From Phytohalomonas tamaricis (GTDB lineage Bacteria; Pseudomonadota; Gammaproteobacteria; Pseudomonadales; Halomonadaceae), in the NCBI RefSeq assembly GCF_003012345.1, contig NZ_PVRV01000024.1, positions 372,001 through 436,000 on the forward strand: a stretch of 64,000 nucleotides of DNA, in the 5' to 3' direction. This document shows, in pieces, positions 26,649-35,629 of the stretch. The translations under genes were made by a program, and so were the position numbers. The notes beneath the pieces were generated by a model that did not search any database, was not told where the DNA came from, and worked only from the letters and a program-made list of their open reading frames with translations. How positions within the stretch are numbered: the first letter of the stretch is position 1; each line of letters starts with the position of its first letter.

Positions 26649-27932
26649 TCACTGCACCCCCATGATTAGATTGGGTAGCCATAGCGATATCGCCGGGATA
26701 TAGGCCACAGCCAACAGCACCAGCAGGTTGCAAACCAGAAACGGCACAATCGCCCGCGCCACCTGCACCATCGGCAGCTCGCCGATGCCAGCGACAATGA
26801 ACAGGCACACCCCTACCGGCGGCGTGGTCAGGCCGATGATCAGGTTGAGCACCGCCATGATGCCGAAGTGGACCGGGTCCATGCCGACCCCGGTCGCTAC
26901 CGCAAGCAGCGCCGGGAAGAGGATGATCAGCGCCGCGATGGTTTCCATGAAGGTACCGACGAACAGCAGCAGCAGATTGAGGATCATGATCACTGCGTAC
27001 TTGTTGTCGCTGATACCGAGAATACCATCGGCAATCATCTGCGGAATGCGCTCGCTGGTCAGGATCCAGCCGAACAGGTTAGCCAGCCCGACCAGGAGCA
27101 TCAGCGCACCCGCCGTCAGCGCGGTATCGACCAGCAGCGTCGGCAGGTTGCGCCAGGTCAGCCCTTTGTAGATGAACATGCCGACCACGAAGGCATAAAC
27201 GCTGGCGACGACCGACGCCTCGGTGGGGGTAAAGAAGCCGCCGATGATCCCGTAGAGGATGATGAAGGTCATCAACAATGCCCAGAAGGCGCTGCGCCCT
27301 TCCTTGATCAGCGCTTTCAGCGTGACACGCTTTTCCTTGGGGTAGTTGCGTTTCACGGCGAGGATATAAGCGGTGACCATCATCGCCAGCCCGAGTAACA
27401 ACCCCGGTACTGCACCGGCGAGGAACATGCGCCCCACCGAGACGCCGGACAGCGAGCCAACGATGATCATCGGCACGCTGGGCGGAATGATCGGGCCAAT
27501 CGTCGACGAAGCCGCCGTTACCGCTGCGGCGAACGGTTTATCGTAGCCGGCGCGGGCCATGCCGGGGATCATCACCGAGCCGATGCTTGCCGCGTCTGCT
27601 ACCGCCGTGCCGGAAATACCGCCAAAGATCATCGAGCCACCGACGTTGGCCAGCCCCAACCCGCCGCGGATATGACCGACCAGCGCATTGGAGAAACGCA
27701 CAATATGTTCAGTAATGTTGCCAACGTTCATCAGGTTGCCGGCAAGGATGAAACCGGGAATACATAGCAGTACGAAAGAATCGATGCCGCCATACATCTT
27801 CTGCGGCACGATGGTGAGCGGAATACCGGCCAACATCAGGTAGCTCAACGACGCAATGCCGAGCGAGAAGGCGATCGGAATGCCTACCACCAGCAGTACG
27901 AAGAACACGGCAAACAGCAGCAGCACTTCCAT
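26649..27932 (-). CDS. dctM: TRAP transporter large permease (DctM-like)
   Basis: A 427-residue membrane protein with about twelve to thirteen helices and the TRAP 12-TM signatures VDSFVLLCIPGFILAGNLM (read IDSFVLL here), GGSMIFGGISGTAVADAAS and IIPPSVPMIIVGSLSGVSVG. It forms the sodium-driven permease with DctQ. The start overlaps the dctQ stop by one base (TAATG). Context makes an aldonate or hexuronate the likely substrate. Confidence 0.93.
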   Translation of the reverse strand: MEVLLLFAVFFVLLVVGIPIAFSLGIASLSYLMLAGIPLTIVPQKMYGGIDSFVLLCIPGFILAGNLMNVGNITEHIVRFSNALVGHIRGGLGLANVGGSMIFGGISGTAVADAASIGSVMIPGMARAGYDKPFAAAVTAASSTIGPIIPPSVPMIIVGSLSGVSVGRMFLAGAVPGLLLGLAMMVTAYILAVKRNYPKEKRVTLKALIKEGRSAFWALLMTFIILYGIIGGFFTPTEASVVASVYAFVVGMFIYKGLTWRNLPTLLVDTALTAGALMLLVGLANLFGWILTSERIPQMIADGILGISDNKYAVIMILNLLLLFVGTFMETIAALIILFPALLAVATGVGMDPVHFGIMAVLNLIIGLTTPPVGVCLFIVAGIGELPMVQVARAIVPFLVCNLLVLLAVAYIPAISLWLPNLIMGVQ

Positions 27933-28510
27933 TACGCGTTCCTCCTGCGCAGCAGCACGATCAGTGCTTCAATTCCGCCTAGAGCGCTATACAACAGCAC
28001 CAGCGCAAACAGCACTACTGTCGAAAAGAAGATGTAGATCATCGGTACATAGAGCGCTGGGGAGGTCTGGAACTGGCCGATCTGGGCGTATTTCCATGCC
28101 GAAGGCAGCACGATAGCCGCAAATACGCCCAGCGCCACGCACACCAGCAGTTGATAAGCGGCGCGGCCACGCGCCCCCAGACGATGCTGGTAAAGCTCAA
28201 GGCCGACATTGCGGTTACGCCTGAGTACCAGCCCTGATGAGATCGCCACCAGATAGATGAACAGGTAACGCGATAACTCTTCGGTCCAGACTGGCGAAGT
28301 TGGCAGCATGGTGCGTGACACTACCTGTAACAGCACCACGACGACGATCGCCAACAGCGCCACAGCGGCCAGAAAAGCGAACAGCCGATCGAGGCCATTG
28401 ATCAGTTTACCGACCGCACCGCCCAATGGCGGTACGAGCATGACCGGCTCTATAGCCTCATGGGCACGCTGTTCGGGTATCGACGCGGCGGGTTGTTCGG
28501 AGGGTGACAT
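27932..28510 (-). CDS. dctQ: TRAP transporter small permease (DctQ-like)
   Basis: A 192-residue four-helix protein, with helices near LFAFLAAVALLAIVVVVLLQ, YLFIYLVAISSGLVL, LLVCVALGVFAAIVL and YIFFSTVVLFALVLL. VWTEELSRYLFIY is the typical DctQ motif. ATG 28510 has GGAAG seven bases upstream and is preferred over an earlier in-frame ATG. It pairs with DctM in the membrane. Confidence 0.9.
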   Translation of the reverse strand: MSPSEQPAASIPEQRAHEAIEPVMLVPPLGGAVGKLINGLDRLFAFLAAVALLAIVVVVLLQVVSRTMLPTSPVWTEELSRYLFIYLVAISSGLVLRRNRNVGLELYQHRLGARGRAAYQLLVCVALGVFAAIVLPSAWKYAQIGQFQTSPALYVPMIYIFFSTVVLFALVLLYSALGGIEALIVLLRRRNA

Positions 28511-28563
28511 AGCGATCTTCCATCCCTGAAATGGCCCGGAGCTCAAGCACCGGGCCGTTACGC

Positions 28564-29532
28564 TTAGAGGTTCTGGATCTTCTCGTAGAGCGCCTTCTGC
28601 TCAGGTGAGAGTGCGCTGACCACGGCTGGCGCCGCTTTTTCCTTGAACGCCTGCTGATCGACCTCAACGAAGGTCATGCCCTTATCCTTCAGGGCCTGCT
28701 CAAGACGCTGCTGATCTTTAACAAACAGCTCGGCCTCGTAGGATTGCGCTGTCTTGGCGGCGTCGCGCACTACCTGCTGAAGCTCATCGGGCATGCTGTC
28801 GAGCTTCTGCTTGCCGATCACCACATAAATCCAGCTTCTGACGTGGTCGGTCATATCGACATACTTCTGCACCTCGTTGAAGCTAGCGCTTTCAATCAGT
28901 GACAGCGGGTTTTCCTGCGCCTCGATGGTGCCCTGCTGCAGCGAGGTAAAGACTTCGCTGAACGCCATCGGCGTCGGCTTGGCGCCCAGCGCCTGCCACG
29001 TCTTGACGAATAACGGTACGTTGGGCACACGCAGCCGCAAACCGTTGAGGTCGTCAGGCGTCTTGATGGGCCGGTTGGAGGTCAGCTCGCGTGGACCGCG
29101 CTCGAACCAGGCCAACGGTACCAGTCCGGTCTTCTCGGTGATCTGCTGTTCGATTTCCTGACCGACCTCGCCTTCAACGGCCTTTTTCATCTGCTCGGAA
29201 CTGTCGAAGGCGTAGGGCACGGCCATCAGTGCCGCCTTGGGCGCCCAGTTCTGCAAACTCTCACCGGTAATGGTCATGTCAGCGGTGCCGAGCTGAATGC
29301 TGTTGATCACATCCATCTCATTGCCAAGCTGCTCGCTGGGATAGACCTGCACCTCAATGCGGCCGTCGGAGTTCTGTTCAACCTCGTCCTTGAACTTGAG
29401 CGCAGCCTTGTGCCAGATGTTTTGCTCGTTGGCGAGATGGCCAAACTTGAGCGTGTAATCGGCAGCATTGGCCAGTGCAGCGGCACCGAGCGTTGAGCAG
29501 AGTACGGCGCCGGTCAGTAGCTGTTTGAACAT
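28564..29532 (-). CDS. dctP: TRAP transporter substrate-binding protein (DctP family)
   Basis: A 322-residue periplasmic binding protein with a signal peptide ending in ALANA. Family hallmarks are KFGHLANEQNIWHKAA, the region RPIKTPDDLNGLRLRVP with the conserved arginine that usually holds the substrate carboxylate, and FSEVFTSLQQGTIEAQENP. It delivers its ligand to DctQM. The gene lies between the zinc dehydrogenase and dctQ in a mannonate/fructuronate operon, so an aldonate such as L-gulonate or D-mannonate, or a hexuronate, is the best guess. Confidence 0.92.
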   Translation of the reverse strand: MFKQLLTGAVLCSTLGAAALANAADYTLKFGHLANEQNIWHKAALKFKDEVEQNSDGRIEVQVYPSEQLGNEMDVINSIQLGTADMTITGESLQNWAPKAALMAVPYAFDSSEQMKKAVEGEVGQEIEQQITEKTGLVPLAWFERGPRELTSNRPIKTPDDLNGLRLRVPNVPLFVKTWQALGAKPTPMAFSEVFTSLQQGTIEAQENPLSLIESASFNEVQKYVDMTDHVRSWIYVVIGKQKLDSMPDELQQVVRDAAKTAQSYEAELFVKDQQRLEQALKDKGMTFVEVDQQAFKEKAAPAVVSALSPEQKALYEKIQNL

Positions 29533-29577
29533 GGCGTGAATCCCCTTTCGATTGTCGTAATGGCAACGGCCGGTGCC

Positions 29578-30600
29578 TCAGGCACCGACATCGATCAATA
29601 CCTTGCGCACGCGTTCCGGGTGCTGCTCGATCAGCGTGATCGCTTCGCTCATCTCATCAAGCGGCATGCGATGGCTGACCAATGCTGTCGCATCGAGCCG
29701 CCCGGCGGCCATCAGCTCAAGCACCTGAGGGAATCTGCGGTTGTTAAGCCGTGAACCCACCAGCGTCAGCTCCTTCTTGATTACTTCAAGCTGCACCAGC
29801 TCGCTCGGCGCGCTGGCAAACCCCAGCAGGCCGATACGCCCAGCCGGTGACGCCATACGCACTATGGGCGGCAGCAGCTGCGGCAGACAGGCCGCGTCGG
29901 CAATCAATGGCATGCCCTCGCCGTCGGTCAGCTCACGTACGAACGCTTCGATATCCTGCTGTAAGCCATTGACGGTGCGCGTCGCGCCGAGATCGCGAGC
30001 GGTAATCAAGCGTTCATCGATAACATCAGTGACGGTGATGTCCTCAATGCCAAGCGCCCGCGCCATCTGCACAATCGTCAGCCCGATCACACCGGCGCCA
30101 AACACTAGCAGCCGGTCGCCGGGATGCGGCGCCATGCGTTCGAGTACATTGGCGGCGATGGTGTAGGGCTCGACCAGCGCGCCGGCATCGAGGCCAATCG
30201 ATTCCGGTAACGGATTGAGGTTGGCGGCAGGTATGGCAACGTACTGCTCGAAGCCGCCGTCGCGGTGTACCCCAATCACCTGCAAGTTGGCGCAGACATT
30301 GGGCCGACCAATGCGGCACGGGTAGCAGTGCCCGCAGTTGATTACCGGATCGACACACACCCGCGCGCCGATTTCGACACCCTCGACGCCCTCGCCCAGC
30401 GCCTCGACCACGCCGGAGAACTCATGACCGGTGATGCGCGGATAGCGCACAAAGGCGTTATCGCCGTGGATAATATGCATGTCGGAACCGCAGATACCGG
30501 CATAGGCGACACGCACCAGCACCTCGCCTGGCGCAGCCTGCGGCCTATCGATCTTGGTGACGCTGTATTCATGCGGCGCACGAACTTGAAAAGCTTTCAT
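29578..30600 (-). CDS. Zinc-dependent medium-chain dehydrogenase, candidate L-gulonate 5-dehydrogenase
   Basis: A 340-residue MDR enzyme. Catalytic zinc ligands are C37 (GICGSD) and H59-E60 (TGHE). Structural zinc cysteines are C89, C92, C95 and C103. The coenzyme site is FGAGVIGL. AGGAG eight bases before ATG 30600 fixes the start. It sits between manD and dctP. In Chromohalobacter salexigens a dehydrogenase linked to manD was reported to oxidise L-gulonate to D-fructuronate (published work by Wichelecki and colleagues, from memory), which UxuB and UxuA would then process. Other polyol or aldonate substrates cannot be excluded. Confidence 0.8.
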   Translation of the reverse strand: MKAFQVRAPHEYSVTKIDRPQAAPGEVLVRVAYAGICGSDMHIIHGDNAFVRYPRITGHEFSGVVEALGEGVEGVEIGARVCVDPVINCGHCYPCRIGRPNVCANLQVIGVHRDGGFEQYVAIPAANLNPLPESIGLDAGALVEPYTIAANVLERMAPHPGDRLLVFGAGVIGLTIVQMARALGIEDITVTDVIDERLITARDLGATRTVNGLQQDIEAFVRELTDGEGMPLIADAACLPQLLPPIVRMASPAGRIGLLGFASAPSELVQLEVIKKELTLVGSRLNNRRFPQVLELMAAGRLDATALVSHRMPLDEMSEAITLIEQHPERVRKVLIDVGA

Positions 30601-30638
30601 TACCTGATCTCCTACCCGGCGATGCCGTGGCTTATCCG

Positions 30639-31850
30639 TTACCAATGCCAAAGTGTGCCGTCCTCGAGCCGGTTGACCGGCAGACTGGCACGCTTGTAGG
30701 GGTATTTCGCGGCGAGCTTCTCGTCGATGTCGACCCCGTGGCCCGGCGCCTCGCCCGGCGTGAAGTGGCCATCTTCGAAGCGGTAGGCGTGGGGGAAGAC
30801 CTCTTCGGTCAGATCATCGTGGGGCATGTGTTCCTGAATGCCGAAGTTGGGCACCCAAGTATCGAAGTGCAGCGCCGCGCCCATACATACCGGAGAAAGA
30901 TCAGTCGCACCGTGGAAGCCGGTACGAACGTGGTAGAGCCCAGCCAGATCAGCAATGCGGCGCATGTGGGTGATGCCGCCGGCGTGGGTCAGGGTGGCGC
31001 GGATGTAATCGATCCACTGGTTCTCGATCAGCGTCTTGCAGTCGAAGATCGAGTTGAACACCTCGCCCACCGCCAGCGGCGTGGTGGTGTGCTCACGCAC
31101 CAGCTTGAAACCTTCCTGATTTTCAGCCGGTACGCAGTCTTCAAGCCAGAATAGCTTGAACGGTTCGACTTCCTTGCCAAGTCTGGCAGCCTCGATCGGC
31201 GTCAAACGGTGATGAGCGTCGTGGAGAATATGCAGATCGTCGCCGAAGCGTTCACGCACCGCAGCGAACAGCTTGGGCACATAGTTCAAGTATTTGGCGG
31301 TGTCCCAGACGTGTTCGGCGGGTAGATCAGCGTCGGCCGGTTCGTAGCGCTCGCCGGCCTTCTTGGCCACCCCATAGGTGGTGGCGATGCCGGGAATGCC
31401 GCACTGCACCCGCACCGCCCGATAACCCTGCTCGACGTGACGGGCGACTTCATCGAGACAGCCCTCGATGTCACGTCCGGTGGCATGGCCATAGACCATG
31501 ATCCGCTCGCGGCTCTTGCCGCCGAGCAGTTGATAAAGGGGCATGCCGGCAAGCTTGGCCTTGATGTCCCACAGCGCCATATCGACTGCGCCTATCGCAC
31601 TCATCGTCACCGGCCCGCGCCGCCAGTAGGCGCCGCGATAAAGGTAGTGCCAGATATCTTCGATACGCTGCGGATCGCGGCCGATCAGCGTCGGTGCGAC
31701 GTGTTCCTCGAGATAGGCGACCACGGCCTGCTCGCGACCGTTGAGCGTCGCGTCGCCGATGCCGTAGACGCCTTCGTCCGTCTCAATCTTGAGCGTGACC
31801 AGATTGCGGCCCGGGCAGGTGACGATGACGCGCGCCTGGGTAATCTTCAT
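30639..31850 (-). CDS. manD: ManD-subgroup dehydratase of the enolase superfamily (RspA/ManD)
   Basis: A 403-residue enolase-superfamily protein that begins [20 protein letters not shown]. It has the ManD features [20 protein letters not shown] and [15 protein letters not shown], with the metal-binding acidic residues of the barrel, and [20 protein letters not shown]. ManD proteins dehydrate D-mannonate and/or D-gluconate to KDG with high or low efficiency; the C. salexigens protein is known as a weak one. It is first in the uronate operon, while UxuA, a non-homologous mannonate dehydratase, is last. GGAGAGG before ATG 31850 supports the start. A UxuR-like palindrome lies 93 bases upstream. 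Confidence 0.92.
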   Translation of the reverse strand: MKITQARVIVTCPGRNLVTLKIETDEGVYGIGDATLNGREQAVVAYLEEHVAPTLIGRDPQRIEDIWHYLYRGAYWRRGPVTMSAIGAVDMALWDIKAKLAGMPLYQLLGGKSRERIMVYGHATGRDIEGCLDEVARHVEQGYRAVRVQCGIPGIATTYGVAKKAGERYEPADADLPAEHVWDTAKYLNYVPKLFAAVRERFGDDLHILHDAHHRLTPIEAARLGKEVEPFKLFWLEDCVPAENQEGFKLVREHTTTPLAVGEVFNSIFDCKTLIENQWIDYIRATLTHAGGITHMRRIADLAGLYHVRTGFHGATDLSPVCMGAALHFDTWVPNFGIQEHMPHDDLTEEVFPHAYRFEDGHFTPGEAPGHGVDIDEKLAAKYPYKRASLPVNRLEDGTLWHW

Positions 31851-31942
31851 GCCCACCTCTCCTTTAAAGAAAGCGATACGACGTTTCCAGAGCAAGTGCC
31901 AGAAACACCGTGATGCTGCCTTTGTAGAGGATCATGAGCATA

Positions 31943-31956
31943 ATTGGTATGCCAAT
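31943..31956. promoter_or_regulatory. UxuR/ExuR-like operator, manD side
   Basis: ATTGGTATGCCAAT is a near-perfect palindrome with arms ATTGG/CCAAT. It resembles the core of the E. coli UxuR/ExuR consensus AAATTGGTATACCAATTT. It lies 93 bases upstream of manD in the divergent region shared with the GntR regulator. Confidence 0.75.
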
Positions 31957-31986
31957 ACACCAAAGTATAAGCCACCAAAGCGCCTT

Positions 31987-32000
31987 TAGGCATACCAATT
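31987..32000. promoter_or_regulatory. UxuR/ExuR-like operator, central
   Basis: TAGGCATACCAATT has the right half of the same palindrome intact and one mismatch in the left half. Its centre is about 44 bases, some four helical turns, from that of the first operator. Confidence 0.6.
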
Positions 32001-32137
32001 AAGCCCTGCGCATCAGTGGCGGCGCGTGCTGCAGCCCAAGCTATAACTTTAGTAGAACCTGCTTTTATTCAAGATTTGTATCGAACCCTAGAATACGCCG
32101 GGTTCAGATTGGCAAGACAATCGACGATAAACTCGCT

Positions 32138-32154
32138 AAATTGGCATACCAGTT
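32138..32154. promoter_or_regulatory. UxuR/ExuR-like operator, regulator side
   Basis: AAATTGGCATACCAGTT matches the UxuR-type consensus at nearly every position and ends 28 bases before the start codon of the GntR regulator, consistent with autoregulation. Confidence 0.7.
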
Positions 32155-32182
32155 CATCACCATCCTTGCACAGGAAGCATCA

Positions 32183-32965
32183 ATGGCTCAGCGTCAGTAC
32201 CAACTCATCGCCGAGCGTATCAAGCGTGAGCTTACCGAAGCGCGTTATATCCCCGGCACCCGCCTGCCAACCGAACGCGACTATGCCGAACGCTTCGAGG
32301 TCAGCCGCACAGTCGTACGCGAAGCATTTATCATGTTAGAGATCGAAGGGCACGTTGAGGTCCGTAAGGGCTCAGGCACCTATCTGCTGGATGCCGGACA
32401 GCAGGATGATCCATCCACGCCGACCATGTCAGTCGTCAGCCAGGAAGATATCGGTCCGTTCGAGCTGCTCCACGCCCGCCAGGTGATAGAGAGCGCCATT
32501 GCCGCCAGTGCGGCACGGCTCGTTACTCGTCACGATATTCAGGCGTTGCAGGAGCTGCTTGAGCGTGAGCGCCTGAGTCTAGCGGCAGAGCACCAGACGA
32601 CCGCGAAGGCGGAAGAATCGGATGCGGCCGACCGCGGCTTTCACCTGCTGATTGCCCGCGCCAGCCAGAACACGCTGTTGCACGACACCACCGCCCAGCT
32701 CTGGGATCAGCGCCACCGCAGCCCGATGTGGCAGCGCCTGCATGAGCGCATCAAGGATTTCTCTTACCGCCGCGACTGGCTTGAGGATCACGACGTCATC
32801 CTCGCCAGGCTAAAAAAGCGTGACGCTGACGGTGCTCACCAAGCGATGTGGAATCACCTTGAGCATGTAAAGCAGACGCTGTTCGCGCTCTCGGATACCG
32901 ATGACCCCAACTTTGACGGCTATCTGTTTGTTACCCCTGAAGGTAGCGCCACGGCACGTTCCTGA
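32183..32965 (+). CDS. uxuR: GntR/FadR-family regulator, UxuR/ExuR-like
   Basis: A 260-residue repressor. The N-terminal winged helix is RYIPGTRLPTERDYAERF followed by EVSRTVVREAFIMLE; the C-terminal FCD domain carries HARQVIESAIAASAA and later metal-type histidines (FHLLIARAS, HDVILARLKKRD). GGAAG before ATG 32183 supports the start. It is divergent from the manD operon, and three UxuR-like palindromes lie in the shared 332-base region, so it very likely represses that operon and itself in response to an aldonate or uronate. Confidence 0.9.
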   Translation: MAQRQYQLIAERIKRELTEARYIPGTRLPTERDYAERFEVSRTVVREAFIMLEIEGHVEVRKGSGTYLLDAGQQDDPSTPTMSVVSQEDIGPFELLHARQVIESAIAASAARLVTRHDIQALQELLERERLSLAAEHQTTAKAEESDAADRGFHLLIARASQNTLLHDTTAQLWDQRHRSPMWQRLHERIKDFSYRRDWLEDHDVILARLKKRDADGAHQAMWNHLEHVKQTLFALSDTDDPNFDGYLFVTPEGSATARS

Positions 32966-33089
32966 CGGAGTCATGGTTGCCAAGCGAGGAGCCGTGATGG
33001 CGGTTCCGCTTAGACAAAAGTCATAGCCTGACCGGAGGCTGACTGCTTGTCGCGCTCTACGTCGCATGCTAGCTTCTAAAAACAAAAAG

Positions 33090-33112
33090 CCATTTCACTT
33101 CTATGGAAATGG
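33090..33112. promoter_or_regulatory. Candidate KdgR-type operator upstream of kduI
   Basis: CCATTTC and GAAATGG form a perfect 7-bp inverted repeat with a 9-base spacer, ending 31 bases before kduI. ATTTCA elements recur in the kdgR-kdgT intergenic region. IclR-family KdgR sites in enterobacteria also use GAAA/TTTC half-sites, so KdgR (34841-35629) is the likely binder. Confidence 0.5.
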
Positions 33113-33143
33113 AGTTCTCTCCTCATTGTTTCGGAGCAACGGC

Positions 33144-33980
33144 ATGGATATTCGTCAGTCAATTCCCAGTGATTACGCCAAGACCCTCGATACCGATGGG
33201 CTGCGCAAGCGTTTCCTAGTTGAAAGAATCTTCGAAGCCGACCAGCTGTGCCTGACCTACAGTCACGATGATCGCCTGTTCATCGGCGGCGCCATGCCGG
33301 TGCGTGAGCCGGTGGTGATTCCCACCTCGATGAAGCAGCAGACCGGCACCGACTACTTCCTCGAACGCCGTGAACTGGGCGCGATCAACATTGGGGGTTC
33401 AGGCGCGATTACCATCGACGGCGAACGCTACACGGTCGGCACTCACGAGGCATGCTACATCGGCTGTGGCAGTCGCGACGTACAGTTCGAAAGCGACAGC
33501 GCCGAGCAGCCTGCCAAGTTCTATATCAATTCCGCACCGGCCCATCACGCCTACCCGACCCGCACCATTACGCTCGATCAAGCCGTCAAGGAAACGTTGG
33601 GCGATGCCAAGACCAGCAATCGGCGCACCATCAACAAGTATCTGATTCCCGACGTGCTGCCGACCTGCCAACTGCTGATGGGCATGACCCGCCTGGAAGA
33701 AAACAGCCTGTGGAATACCATGCCGTGCCATACCCATGAGCGCCGTATGGAAGCATATCTCTACTTTGATATGGCCGACGACGCCGTAGTCTTTCACATG
33801 ATGGGCGAGCCCACTGAGACCCGTCATCTCGTGATGCGCAACGAGCAGGTGGTGATTTCGCCGAGCTGGTCGGTACATACCGGCGTGGGCACCGGCAGCT
33901 ACACCTTCATCTGGGGCATGGCCGGTGAGAACCAGACCTTCCCCGACATGGACATGATCGCCATGAAGACGCTGCGCTAA
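33144..33980 (+). CDS. kduI: 5-keto-4-deoxyuronate isomerase KduI
   Basis: A 278-residue cupin-fold isomerase that converts 5-keto-4-deoxyuronate to 2,5-diketo-3-deoxygluconate, a step in breakdown of pectin-derived and glycosaminoglycan-derived unsaturated uronates. The zinc ligands fall at H196, H198, E203 and H245, the same numbering as in the E. coli enzyme. GGAG eight bases before ATG 33144 supports the start; an upstream ATG adds 26 non-family residues. It is followed by kduD after 28 bases. Confidence 0.96.
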   Translation: MDIRQSIPSDYAKTLDTDGLRKRFLVERIFEADQLCLTYSHDDRLFIGGAMPVREPVVIPTSMKQQTGTDYFLERRELGAINIGGSGAITIDGERYTVGTHEACYIGCGSRDVQFESDSAEQPAKFYINSAPAHHAYPTRTITLDQAVKETLGDAKTSNRRTINKYLIPDVLPTCQLLMGMTRLEENSLWNTMPCHTHERRMEAYLYFDMADDAVVFHMMGEPTETRHLVMRNEQVVISPSWSVHTGVGTGSYTFIWGMAGENQTFPDMDMIAMKTLR

Positions 33981-34008
33981 GACGCCCACCCATTTGCAGG
34001 AGCGAAGC

Positions 34009-34770
34009 ATGAGCTATAACGCGTTCGAACTGAGCGGTAAGATCGCTATCGTGACCGGCTGCAATACCGGCCTTGGCCAGGGCATGGCGATGGCACTGGC
34101 CAGCGCCGGCTGCCATGTTGCCGGCGTCAACCGCAGCGCTGCCGACGCGACCCGCGAGCGCATTGAGGCACTGGGCGGACGCTTCATCGACATTCAGGCT
34201 GACCTGAGTTCGACAGCGCCGATTGCGGACATCGTGGCGCAGACGCTTGAGGCCTTCGGCCGCATCGACATTCTGGTCAATAACGCTGGCATCATCCGCC
34301 GCGAGGATGCGCTTGAGTTCAGCGAAGAGGACTGGGACGCGGTCATCGACACTAACCTCAAGACGACCTTCTTCCTTGCTCAAGCGGTGGCACGCCAATT
34401 TATCGCCCAGGGCGATGGCGGCAAGATCGTCAACATCGCCTCGCTGCTTTCGTTTCAAGGCGGCATCCGCGTGCCCTCCTACACCGCCTCGAAAAGCGGC
34501 GTGATGGGACTAACCAAGCTGCTCGCCAACGAATGGGCCAAGCACGGCATCAACGTCAATGCCATCGCCCCGGGTTATATGGAGACCAACAATACCGAGG
34601 CACTACGCAACGACCCGCAGCGCAGCGCCGAAATCCTTGGCCGCATTCCGGCCGGACGCTGGGGTGCACCGGAAGACCTCGCCGGGCCAGTGGTGTTTCT
34701 CGCCTCCTCCGCCTCCGACTATATCAACGGCCATACCCTGGCCGTCGACGGCGGCTGGCTGGCGCGCTAG
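34009..34770 (+). CDS. kduD: 2-keto-3-deoxy-D-gluconate dehydrogenase KduD
   Basis: A 253-residue short-chain dehydrogenase with TGCNTGLGQG at residues 16-25, NNAG at 91-94 and the catalytic S145, Y158, K162. It reduces 2,5-diketo-3-deoxygluconate to KDG with NADH. Its place directly after kduI and its close match to KduD throughout (FELSGKIAIVTG, RIPAGRWGAPEDLAGP) separate it from generic SDR enzymes. CAGGAG precedes ATG 34009. A bidirectional terminator follows. Confidence 0.94.
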   Translation: MSYNAFELSGKIAIVTGCNTGLGQGMAMALASAGCHVAGVNRSAADATRERIEALGGRFIDIQADLSSTAPIADIVAQTLEAFGRIDILVNNAGIIRREDALEFSEEDWDAVIDTNLKTTFFLAQAVARQFIAQGDGGKIVNIASLLSFQGGIRVPSYTASKSGVMGLTKLLANEWAKHGINVNAIAPGYMETNNTEALRNDPQRSAEILGRIPAGRWGAPEDLAGPVVFLASSASDYINGHTLAVDGGWLAR

Positions 34771-34793
34771 CTTCTGGCAGGTACGCAACACAC

Positions 34794-34823
34794 AGAAGGC
34801 GACTCGCAGGAGTCGCCTTCTTT
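34794..34823 (+). terminator. Bidirectional terminator between kduD and kdgR
   Basis: AGAAGGCGACTC pairs perfectly with GAGTCGCCTTCT over 12 bp with a GCAG loop, followed by TTT. The genes on either side converge on it. Confidence 0.88.
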
Positions 34824-34840
34824 ACATGCACCTTCTGTAT

Positions 34841-35629
34841 TTAGAACGGATAGTCGTGATACCCCAATCCGTCCGAAATCTGGCGCCCGGCCTGATGAAG
34901 CTGGGCGACATAGTCATCTTTCTTGTCCTGATCAAAACGCACCACCGGAAACGAGATGCTTAGCGCCGCAACCACCTTGCCGAAGCGGTCGAAGATCGGC
35001 GCGGCCAGACAGTGCACACCGACCTCGCCCTCCTCATCGTCCACGGCGTAACCCTGCTTGCGAATGGTCGGCAGCTGGTCGACCACCGCGTCAATGTTAG
35101 GCAGCGTATTGTCGGTAAACTGCGTGAACGTGACTTGCGCCAAGCGGCGACGCACTTCGGCTTCATCCTGCCAGGCCAGCAGCGCCTTGCCGAGCCCGGT
35201 ATTGTAGAGTGGATTGCGCTTGCCGATGCGTGAATGCATGCACAGGTTGAAACGCGAGTCGTATTTGTGGATATAGACGACGCACTGTTCATTGTCATCG
35301 AGCATGCCGAGGTGAATCGCCTCATGGGTCGCCTCAGAGAGCTTTTTCATCTCCTTGTCAGCCAGCGCGATCAAGTCGACGTGCTCAAGCGTGCCCGCAC
35401 CCAGCTCGAACAGCTTGAGCGTCAGGCCGTACTTCTCCGTTTCACCCTCTTGTCGCACATAGCCCAGCCCTTTCATCGTCTGTAGAAAACGATAGGCCGT
35501 ACTTTTTGACATCAGCGTGCGCTGGGCGAGTTCGGCAAGACTCATCTCCTTCTGCTCGGCCAAGCCTTCAAGCACCGCAAACACCTTCATTACCGCCGCG
35601 ACATTGTCGGGCTTCTGCGAGCTTTCCAT
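34841..35629 (-). CDS. kdgR: IclR-family regulator, KdgR-like
   Basis: A 262-residue regulator with an N-terminal winged helix (SLAELAQRTLMSKSTAYRFL) and a C-terminal ligand domain (VYIHKYDSRFNLCMHSRIGK, LYNTGLGKALLAW, GVHCLAAPIFDRFGKVVAAL). KdgR proteins bind KDG and release operators of kdu, kdg and uronate genes. Here it lies between kduD and kdgT, and candidate ATTTCA-type sites lie upstream of kduI, kdgR and kdgT. It is divergent from kdgT. Confidence 0.9.
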   Translation of the reverse strand: MESSQKPDNVAAVMKVFAVLEGLAEQKEMSLAELAQRTLMSKSTAYRFLQTMKGLGYVRQEGETEKYGLTLKLFELGAGTLEHVDLIALADKEMKKLSEATHEAIHLGMLDDNEQCVVYIHKYDSRFNLCMHSRIGKRNPLYNTGLGKALLAWQDEAEVRRRLAQVTFTQFTDNTLPNIDAVVDQLPTIRKQGYAVDDEEGEVGVHCLAAPIFDRFGKVVAALSISFPVVRFDQDKKDDYVAQLHQAGRQISDGLGYHDYPF

